Notes under the pieces: generated by a model
What the model was told of the DNA's origin: nothing
The model's input: the letters and a program-made list of their open reading frames with translations, nothing else
Database searches by the model: none
Part shown: positions 9,745 through 17,821 of the stretch, in pieces
Layout: each line of letters begins with the position of its first letter
Position numbering within the stretch: position 1 is the stretch's first letter
Origin: Carex sylvatica
Lineage: Eukaryota; Streptophyta; Magnoliopsida; Poales; Cyperaceae
Length of the DNA: 27,252 bases
NCBI GenBank assembly: GCA_964058845.1
Contig: CAXKVR010000408.1
Location: 1 to 27,252, forward strand
Direction: 5' to 3'
Translations under genes and position numbers: made by a program

Positions 9745-9752
9745 TATATAAG
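9745..9752 (+). promoter_or_regulatory. TATA-like box
   Basis: CCTATATAAGCACC forms a good TATA box context. What it would transcribe is not apparent: the 300 bp downstream are AT-rich and noncoding. Confidence 0.25.
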
Positions 9753-9874
9753 CACCCAATCAAATACCAATCAGTATTTGAAAGCACAACCCACCATTTC
9801 AGATCAAATAACTCCATTTTTCATGAATATTAGGTTATATTAGATTAGATTAGATCAGAGAACTCCATTAAAGA

Positions 9875-10022
9875 TAATAAAAATACATTGTACCTTGTAT
9901 TAAAAAAAAAGTTTAATTAATGATAGAATTAAAATATAATAACAATACATTGTACCTTGTATTAACAGTTAAAATCATATAAAGAACTATTTTTTTTAAA
10001 GATCATATAAAGAACTATTTTT
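9875..10022 (+). repeat. Two small nested duplications
   Basis: AATACATTGTACCTTGTATT occurs at about 9882 and 9944, and ATCATATAAAGAACTATTTT at about 9973 and 10002. Both look like local replication-slippage duplications. Confidence 0.85.
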
Positions 10023-11009
10023 CAGCATGAGATGATGAGATGAGGGGAAATCTAATTCCAGAAGTAATGCAACTGCCAAATTCAGTATCTGTAGTATTTT
10101 GCAATTAGTTTGTACAACATATTTTATTAACAAGTGGGTTAGTTTAGGCCTCAAATGCCAAAATAAAATTGAATCACCTATCCAAGTGGGTTGGTTTAGC
10201 CCAGTTTATGCTAGTTTAAAGATTGACTTATTTTATCTTAGTCTAATATAATAAAATCATATATAATATAATAATTGAGACCTAAAATTCTTATTTCATT
10301 GTTCAGACTTTAGACTACAACCAAACATCACCCTAAGGTACTAACATATTGATTTGGAAAAAGAAAAACAATAAGTCCAGTGAGGAGTTGAAGGGTAAAT
10401 CGCTAAATTTACGGGGGCTTGGATGAAAATCACATTTTTCAATAATGTCGGATGCACTCAAAACATTTTTTTTGACAATCATCTATTTTCTGAATTATAT
10501 AATTAATAATAACAATTTTTCGGACAATTATTTTGCAATTTAAAGTTCAATTTTAAGCATGAAATGACTAGAATATATTTTTAATTAATTTATTCCTTTA
10601 AAATATTTTGATGAATTATAATAATTGTGCAGTTTTTAATATCAATTTTAAATTAATAATAATTTCTAACATCATAATGCATGTCTGCTATATTTTATTT
10701 ATAAATAAAACTATTGATATTTTAATTATTAAAAAAACTATTTCCTATAGAATTATTATTAGGAATTGAAGTAAAAGGAGTTAAATTGCAGCCCAATTAT
10801 ATTTTAGGTGGGCCGATCAATAAGCATTCAAAAGCGCGTGTCATGTAATATATGAAAATGCCACTAATTTGTTTTCCCTCGTTAGTGCTTGCTTCGCAAA
10901 GATATTATTTTATTATTATTATTATTATTTTCAATTTTCCCTCATTCCATTATTTTATTTTTATTTTTTATAAGTGGCAGCTAAGATTTAGAATTGTCCT
11001 TGGAGACTT
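10023..11009. other. Intergenic AT-rich stretch
   Basis: I see no gene. It contains a (TTA)n microsatellite at about 10904-10929 and a short repeated CAAGTGGGTT-GTTTAG phrase (10132, 10174). Confidence 0.5.
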
Positions 11010-11017
11010 ATTAGTGG

Positions 11018-11464
11018 TAGGGGTGGTAAAAAAGCTAGTAGTTCGTGTGGCTCGATCGTGATTCGCAGCTGATTCACTTGTTAATAGCTCATTTGTTACT
11101 GAACTGAGTTGTTAATGAGCCAGTTCGTCACTAGTTCAGTTTAGAATTAAAGAGTTCAAGTTGGAATCTAGCTTACTCGCTAGCTAACTTGGCTAGAAGT
11201 CAATTTGTCAATTTTTATTAATTTGTGTGAATTTTATACTATCTAACTCGATCCAGCTCAATTCAGTTCGATTCAAAAGTTTGTAAAATTTATTTTTCTT
11301 AAAACAAGATCCAATCAGCTTAGCTCGTCAGCTCGTTAGCTCGTTAGCTCGTCAAGTTGAGATTTTAGCTCGGATGCCCTAAGTTCAGCTCTCTCAGCTG
11401 TAGCTCAGTTCAAAATTAACAAGCTGAGCTAAGACCTAATTCGGACTGAGCGTTGACACCCCTA
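11018..11464. mobile_element. 447-bp hAT-like MITE with AGCTCGT subterminal repeats
   Basis: The left end is TAGGGGTGGTAAAAAAGC; the right end, minus strand, is TAGGGGTGTCAACGCTC. The flanks ATTAGTGG (11010-11017) and ATGAGTGG (11465-11472) form an 8-bp target duplication with one mismatch. Both halves are packed with AGCTCGT, GTTAGCTCG, GTTCAG and GAGCC motifs in both orientations. There is no coding capacity. Confidence 0.85.
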
Positions 11465-11472
11465 ATGAGTGG

Positions 11473-11785
11473 GGCCGGGGGAAGCGGATTATTTCCAGTA
11501 TAACATGTAATGGAGTGGAGGTGAGTTGAGATTATAAAATAAAGCGCACATTGATAGCAACAAAACAGAAGGCGCAGAATGCAAGGTGGCAAATGTACTC
11601 TACACAAGTACACATGACTGAATGATATCAATACATGGAAATAAATCTGCTTTGGAATAACGTGCCTCCTTTGAATAAAAAAAAAAATGGCATCATTTCC
11701 AGGTTACGACCTCTTATTTATGACCAATCCCCAGCAAAAGAAAAGCAGCTCTGTCTCTCTCTCTCTCTCGTCCAGATCATGTGCA
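11473..11785. other. Intergenic, with a (CT)n tract
   Basis: I see no gene. A CT microsatellite runs about 11752-11769, just before the inverted repeat that follows. Confidence 0.5.
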
Positions 11786-12118
11786 GTAATTCAAATTTTG
11801 AGTTTAGATCGGAACCGATGCTGCCCGAACTTGATCCGTATCCTCCCAGGTACCTGACTCTATACAATTGAAATGGACGGTCCAGATTTAATTTCAACCG
11901 GTGAGTGTTTGAGATAATATTAGGGGACAGTATTATTTGAGCTTTGAGATTCGTGCCAAGTTAAAAATTTCAATTTAAGACCGTCCGATTCAATTGTACT
12001 CGGTCGAGAAACCTGAGAGGATGTGAATTCGCCCGAACTAGAATCCAAGGACCCTTTACTTTTTGTACCAAAACAGATCTGATGGTCCGGCCGGGTGTGA
12101 AGTTAAAATTCGAGTTAC
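11786..12118. repeat. Diverged inverted repeat (fold-back MITE candidate)
   Basis: The left arm (about 11786-11901) and right arm (about 11959-12118) are imperfect reverse complements. Matching blocks include GGACGGTC with ACAATTGAA, ATCCTCCCAGG against ATCCTCTCAGG, and GCCCGAAC. The loop of about 57 bp is AT-rich. The arms are clearly diverged, so the element is old; its exact ends and target duplication are not resolved. Confidence 0.6.
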
Positions 12119-12428
12119 TTTAGGTACTATGAATTCTCTCTCTCTCCAATTTCTCCTTTGTTAATAGATATCTCCACTAGGATTTGTTTGTCCAGCGTGC
12201 AGGTTACATCCTCAGATTCCAAGGCTGAGCCTCTCTCTCTCTATCCCTAGCTAATCATAGATTATGTCTTCTTCTTTTTTTGCTTTTGGCTATATATTAT
12301 CACACCTCCAACTCTCCAAGTCTTACCTCCATTATCACAAGTTCCGGATTATTTGTTATGATTCAACACAAGTTACTTGACGTCATTATATATATGTTTT
12401 GAGTAAAACTAGGGTGTTCTTAAGCTCA
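12119..12428. other. Intergenic, CT-rich tracts
   Basis: I see no gene. Two CTCTCTCT tracts (about 12136 and 12232) resemble plant leader sequence but no coding region follows. Confidence 0.4.
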
Positions 12429-12790
12429 CCAAGCTGTTTGATGAGCTTGACTTCAAAATATATTATATCGGTTTCAAACGACAAATTCAAACCGTTTAAA
12501 TCCAGCTAATTCACAAGTGATAAATTTACAGGCAAAGATTTTAAGTTTTTAAATTATTTTAGCATAAAGTCAAGCGGTTAAAATTAGAAGGTTTATAAAT
12601 TAATTTTAGTGCATTCATATTTTGAACATTTTTTGACCTCTTGACTTTATACTTAATTAATTAATTCAAAATTATAAAAACTTTACATGTAAATTCATCA
12701 CTCGTAGAGTAAATTAATTTCAACGATTTGAATTTATTGTTTAAAGTCAATTTAATAGATTTTTGAATTAAACTCATCAAACACCTTTGG
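12429..12790. mobile_element. Fold-back MITE, arms of about 143 bp
   Basis: The left arm (12429-12574, starting CCAAGCTGTTTGATGAG) and the right arm (12642-12790, which on the minus strand starts CCAAAGGTGTTTGATGAG) are inverted copies along most of their length. Shared blocks include AAATTCAAACCGTT / AAATTCAAATCGTT and AGCATAAAGTCAAG / AGTATAAAGTCAAG. The loop is about 67 bp. No coding capacity and no clear target duplication were found. Confidence 0.75.
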
Positions 12791-12889
12791 ACTTTTCGCT
12801 GTGGAGAAAGAGATATTTTTTAAAATATGTGAAGTTCGAACGATGTCTACGGTACTGATCAAATATGTGAAACAAATTTTGAAATTACA

Positions 12890-13030
12890 TGTGCCACCGC
12901 AAGTCAACCTATGACATATATGCTTAACGCCAACGATTCTATATCCCAACCGATAGTGTATGTGCGTAACTCTATCGGCGCAATATGATGGCGATTAAAA
13001 CCTGGGGAAGCGCGCCATGTGCAACAAGAC
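12890..13030. mobile_element. CACTA-like subterminal sequence (fragment)
   Basis: This segment has CCCAACCGATAGTG, CTATCGGCG, GATGGCGATTAAAACC and AACGCCAACG motifs. Very similar phrases (CCCAACCGATGTCG, ATTAAAACCAACGG, CTATCGG) occur in the CACTA-type end near 16500-16620. No CACTA terminus was found on this side, so it may be the other subterminal region of one large element or an independent fragment. Confidence 0.35.
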
Positions 13031-13067
13031 TACACTGCGGAGTTGGACCTAAGGTACTTGAAATTTT

Positions 13068-13121
13068 TAGTTTACATCTTGTCCGTTCGTTATGTAGTTT
13101 ACATCTTGTCTATTCATTATG
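13068..13121 (+). repeat. 27-bp tandem repeat, two copies
   Basis: TAGTTTACATCTTGTC followed by a variable YRTTCRTTATG tail occurs twice, head to tail. Confidence 0.9.
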
Positions 13122-13436
13122 TAATTGTGTGATTTAATATTTGTGCTACGTTAGATTCAACAATTAGATCTAAATTCAAACCGTGTGTTACTTGAAGAAG
13201 TTTTAAAACTTCTGAGATGGATGTCTAATCAACTTGAATTTCTCTGGACTCTTCGTCTTCCTCATTTACTCTCTCATGTGGAATCCTTATTCTCATATCG
13301 TGTGATCTGATATTGATCTTTCATATTAAGCTATCTTATTAACCGTGTGTTACTCTTTGATCTCTCTATACTCTTTGTGTGATCACCTCTTTCTTCCTCT
13401 CTTCTCACTAGTTCATCTTCAACTTATGCAATCCTG

Positions 13437-13697
13437 AGTGACTACATAAGTACTTTGTCGGATGACATAGTTCGCAAGATCTTAGGGGTGCTCAACACCA
13501 GGGAGACAGTGTGTACGACCGTGCTGGCAAAGAGGTGGAGCAACTTGTGGATCTCTTTGCTTTTCCTGAACATCAATGCGAGGGATTCTTTAGCCTCAAC
13601 TTCCATAAGGACGATTACTACTTTATTGCACAAGGTTAGAGGTGCTCATATTATGGAGTTTCACCTCATGTGCCATCTGCACATGGTATGCACCTAG
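13437..13697 (+). pseudogene. F-box domain fragment lacking a start codon
   Basis: The frame encodes an F-box-like N-terminal region: ISTLSDDIVRKILGVLNTRE, then VLAKRWSNLW and a LLFLNINA stretch. This corresponds to the plant F-box consensus LPDEI..ILSFL.T..AV.TSVLSKRW..LW found in F-box/FBD/LRR proteins, where the domain recruits SKP1 in SCF ubiquitin ligases. No ATG lies in frame upstream, and the frame ends at 13697 after about 80 codons, with no LRR or FBD region nearby. A donor-like CACATG/GTATGC occurs at 13685. It is either a truncated relic or a fragment captured by a transposon, given the CACTA-type terminus at 16730. Confidence 0.65.
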
Positions 13698-13699
13698 CT

Positions 13700-14000
13700 C
13701 GATCGTTTTATTTTTACTATATACTGCGCATGCATGCATACATACATCAATTGACCCTAAATTATCAATTGATGAATCCATCTTTAAATTAATGTTGTGA
13801 TAATTAATTAAAAGGTTTCAATTGATATGCATGCCTGCACACATATATGATCAATTAAAAGATCCCTTGTGAAAATTAATTAAAAAGTTTCAATTGATAT
13901 GCATGCATGCATGCACACATACATGATGACTAAGTCAAAGATATATGTTTTGACTAAGTCAATTGATATGCATGCATGCACACATACATGATGAGTTTGG
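13700..14000 (+). repeat. Repeated CATGCATG / TCAATTGATATGC modules
   Basis: A module close to TCAATTGATATGCATGC followed by ACACATACATGATGA recurs about three times (near 13817, 13890 and 13961), and a related piece at 13727-13750 holds CATGCATGCATACATACAT. The CATGCATG cores equal the RY element bound by plant B3 factors, but here the simplest reading is local duplication of a simple-sequence module. Confidence 0.7.
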
Positions 14001-14640
14001 TTAGGGTAATGCATGTTAGTTATTAGCTTTCAAAGATCTGTGTTTTTACTAGTCAAACATGATAAACCAAATAAGTTAGATTATGACAATTAGTTACTGT
14101 TAGATTGTTAGTTATTTGTTTCAAAATCGATGTACATCACTAACTATAAACATATGATGTAAATGCAATTATATTGCAGTACAATCATTGTATCAATAAT
14201 CATATATATAGTTTATTCTGACTTGTTTTGAATGGTAAATACACACACACACACACACACATTAAAAGGTAATCAGAATTGAGAGATATAAGTAGAGAGA
14301 GGGATATTGATTATAAATGATTGTATTTCATTAGCTTGTCAACTATTACAATCATCTAGTATTTATAACCAACGGAATACAATGTTTAGAAGCATAACAG
14401 AAAGATAACAAAAAGCATCTCTAACTAACTTGTAGTTTTCATTAATTACAATTATGTCCCTAATACAATTGCTAAACATGTGTAGACACTGTTTTTTTGA
14501 CGAGTTGTCAAAAAATTACCCCAGATTTGAGAACTTGACGCTTCTCACTGTTTCCTCTGTTGTTATTCATATTTGGACATGCAATCTTGGATCTTCGAGA
14601 GTTGTCCAAATTTGATAAAGCTTACAGTAGTACAACATCA
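14001..14640. other. Intergenic, with (AC)n microsatellite and small dyad
   Basis: I see no gene. An (AC)n run lies at about 14241-14261. A short dyad TTTTTGAC-GAGTT-GTCAAAAA lies at 14493-14513. Confidence 0.5.
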
Positions 14641-14659
14641 GTTTTATGTAGGGTTTTTT

Positions 14660-15290
14660 TTTTCCAAATTCATAACTAGCTTCTCTTCATTTTTAATTTG
14701 ATGTTTCAAAGATTTTTTTTTTAAGTTTAAAGTAAAGATCTAGTTATCAATGGAGAAATTATTTGTTGCAAGTTTGTGATCAGGATTATCATGAACCATC
14801 AAAGCAAAATACTATAATTTCAGTCCAGCTGGTTGAAGCATCTGACACAAGAAGCCTCAAGATGATTGATGTTAAATTTACGAGGTTTGATACCATCGTA
14901 AAACGAGTGAAACAGTATCTCATATTTGATAACAGGGAACTGAGAAACTGTAGGAACTACGAAACATATCTGAAAAGTGCTGCTAGTCACAAATGTACAC
15001 TGATATTTTCAACACTGGAAGTGGGTATTTTCGATCGGGATTGGATATTTCTAAACGTGTTATTTGGTAGATATTCCTATTTTAGTTATTGAAAGACTTT
15101 GAAGTTCCACCTGTAGAGCACTCTTTCAGCTATAGCTAGTTTATATATGGATGTGTATAGATATTCTGGATATTTTGAATGTTTAATTTGGATATGGATG
15201 TTATGAATGTTATGGATGTTTTATAATATAACCCGTGCTTCTATTTAATTTGGATGTTAATTTGATAAAATTAATTAATACCACTAGCTA
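14660..15290 (+). repeat. Tandem duplication copy 1 (exon-like sequence)
   Basis: This block and 15291-15890 are diverged tandem copies. Shared landmarks in order are TAGCTTCTCTTCAT, a T-rich tract, AAGTTTAAAGTA, TTATCAAT, an acceptor-like TTGCA(A)G, the exon-like region, GACTTT.GAGTT, GGATGTTTT and finally TAATACCACTAG. Microsatellite and indel differences separate the two. Confidence 0.75.
14763..15092 (+). pseudogene. Exon-like open frame of unknown function, copy 1
   Basis: An open frame of about 105 codons follows an acceptor-like TTGTTGCAAG. It includes the phrases IISVQLVEASDTRSLKM, FTRFDTIVKRVKQYLIFDN and RELRNCRNYETYLK. It has no ATG at its start and no partner exons that I recognise, and I cannot assign a family. 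The degraded copy at about 15388-15610 retains the same landmarks (CAGTC.CAGCTGG / CAGTCCCACTGG, GGTTTGATACCAT, ACAGTATCT), which suggests a once-coding exon that was tandemly duplicated. It could be part of the same captured segment as the F-box fragment, but I see no direct link. Confidence 0.35.
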
Positions 15291-15890
15291 TGTCCAAATA
15301 CATAGCTTCTCTTCATGTTTAATTTGTTGTTTGAAGTTTTTTTTAAGAAAGTTTAAAGTACAAATATTAAGTTATCAATTGATCAATTATTTATTGCAGT
15401 TTTGATGAATGGCAAAGAACTATAGTTCCAGTCCCACTGGTATTTTTATCTGACAGAAGGTTCAATGTTGGAGGTTTGATACCATTGTTATCATAAGTTC
15501 AATGTTGGAGGTTTGAGGTTCAATGTTGGAGGTTTGATACCATGGTACAACAAGTGATACAGTATCTAATGTTTGGTGTAGGAGAATTGAGAAATTTTAG
15601 GTACTTGTTCTGATTTGTATAGTATAATGATAACTCGAACAACATAATTGGGCTATAGCGATATTGATTGGCTATTTATATATGCGATGCTTGGTCAATA
15701 TGAATATTATTGTCTGAAGACTTTAGAGTTTTACTAGATGGATGGTTGTCTCGGATGCTTGATCTTTTGTGCATGATCTTTTGTGCATGTATAGTTGTTT
15801 TGGATGTTTTGTAGTACATATTGGGATCTATGTTGAATGTTAATTAATTTGATAATATTAATTATTATACCACTAGGTGCATTCCTTAAA
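15291..15890 (+). repeat. Tandem duplication copy 2 (degraded exon-like sequence)
   Basis: This is the second copy of 14660-15290, more decayed. Its exon-like part (about 15388-15610) is broken by stops and by three copies of a GTTCAATGTTGGAGGTTTG unit (about 15460, 15497 and 15518), where copy 1 has a single unrelated stretch before GGTTTGATACCAT. Confidence 0.7.
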
Positions 15891-16440
15891 TGAATTTGTT
15901 TTAATTTAACTTTCTTATGTACTAACATATTTGTTTTTAATTGTATGTATGAATTTATGATAACAATGAGTATTTATTGATTTTGAACTATTTGATACTT
16001 TAATTAATCTTGATAACAATGAGTATTTTTAATCTTGCTACTTTAACCTTGGTACTTAATTTGATCTTGATTATGAACTTATGATAACAATGAGTATTTA
16101 TTATTTTTAATTTAGCTAGTGATATTTTAATCTTGGTACTTTAACTATGAACTTTTTATGTTAAAAAATTATAACACAAAATTTTCAGAAGCCGGTACGT
16201 TAATCATTATTATTTAATTAAATATTATTGAGTTGGTATTATATATGTATGTTATTAAATAATTATCTCATTATAATTGCAGAGCATAGCTCCAAACTTA
16301 ATGACAGAACACATCACAATCAATTAATTGAATACATATATGAGAGTGGTTAATTAATTTATACCAATTTATTTCTAAGTATTTACATCGTTGCCACTTT
16401 AGAATATTCCCATTGATTCAAAAGAAGAACAGATTTGGTA
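15891..16440. other. Intergenic, diverged short repeats
   Basis: I see no gene. The phrase GATAACAATGAGTATTT recurs at about 15959, 16011 and 16083, with variable TAATCTTGGTACTTTAA stretches between. Confidence 0.6.
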
Positions 16441-16449
16441 TTGATCGAT

Positions 16450-16730
16450 TTAATGCTGACGGTTCATCTACATCATGAATGGTAAAGATCACCACATCTA
16501 CACCATCGGTGTAATAGCCCAACCGATGTCGCAGATTCAATTAAAACCAACGGTTGAATAAAAAAAATTGGTAGAAAAGGTGGGGTCATCAGCGCTATCG
16601 GTTTGTTAAACGCCAGCAGATAGTAAAAAGTTCAACGTAATTACAACGATTCACTCGTGACGAACACCATCTATGTGAAAGCACATCCGATGATAAAAGT
16701 GCGATGGTAAAAATATTTTTTTTAGTAGTG
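16450..16730 (-). mobile_element. CACTA-type (En/Spm) transposon terminus
   Basis: On the minus strand the sequence begins CACTACTAAAAAAAAT at 16730, the hallmark terminus of CACTA elements. Behind it lie degenerate subterminal motifs typical of the group: CCATCGCAC, CATCGGATG, CCGATAGCG, CATCGGTTGGG and CACCGATGG. The element would extend leftward. No matching plus-strand CACTA end was found within the window, so the other boundary is unknown. The base triplet TAT follows immediately outside. Confidence 0.6.
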
Positions 16731-17821
16731 TATGCTACACATTTGTTAAAGAAGAATAATTTTAGGAAGAATCCCTCCAAATAAAACATCATGTCAAGCA
16801 ACTTTTCTTAATGGCATCATGTGATGTTATGCATTTAGACAAAATATACATTTCATCTTTTGTTTGTCCCGTTTATTTGCATCGCCTTTAGCCTTCTAGG
16901 CTATATTTGGTCCAAAATGCACTTTGTGCAATTCATTGGTACCTGATAATTAAGAAGTGCTTTAGGCATTTATGGAAACAAGTTGGCCTTGAAAATATAT
17001 ATTAGGACAAAATTTGGAACAAGGTTACTGTGAGCCAAATATATACTAACAGCAAAATGTTAATTAATGCTAACTCTTTTTTATGACAAAATAAACACAA
17101 AGTACATTTCTATTGTCAATTTGTCATTATTCCACAATCCACACATGTTATCTAAATTTACCTTTTTGTGAATGTACCAGTTTGCATGATTTTCTTTTAT
17201 CAAAACATTAATTTATATCCTGAAAGAATCTTTCCTTGCACAGGTGCATCCCCATCAATTTCATACCAAAATTGGTAAGAAAAGGACTCCACTATAGTAC
17301 CCATAACCTACTTTCGGTGCTTGAACTTTTTTGTTTTTTGGGTAAACATGCTTAATTAAACAATAAAAGAACAAACTTTTGATTGTTTGATTAACTTGAA
17401 ATTTTTAGTACAAGAACCACCCGAAGCACCCAACAGAAACAAAATAACTCTAAAAACCAAAAAAGAAGAGAGAAGAGTAAGAGCAAACAATTACAAGAGA
17501 GAGAACTAGTTGGTATCTTAAAAAGAAAAATAAAAGTTAAGTCTCATGATTTTTGACATTTTCTTCTTCCTTTTTTTTGGCTTCTCGGTTGTTGATTTTT
17601 CTCCTACCTTAAGAGACCTAATTATCAAACAAACGGCCAGAGAGTTGATCTGACGAGCATCTACAAACCCTTTCTCTTTTGTTCATCTCAGCCATCAAAA
17701 TGAATCATCAAATTAATATCTATCCAACAGTTGAGATAATCCTTGAAAATAGAAGAAGTATATATGAGATGCCCATCAGAGCAGCTCCACTTGCCTGAAA
17801 GAAGAACACCTAACACAATTA
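16731..17821. other. Intergenic; 3' flank of the Dof gene at its right end
   Basis: I see no gene. The last few hundred bases (about 17500-17821) should contain the 3' untranslated region of the minus-strand Dof gene. Confidence 0.5.

Noticed and set aside
9357..9751. Two overlapping open frames of 80-103 codons
   Set aside because: The peptides are low-complexity or arbitrary, with no recognised motif and no splice or promoter evidence tied to them.
13455..13697. Intact small F-box gene
   Set aside because: The frame has no ATG; starting it at 13455 would need a TTG codon. Only the F-box region is present.
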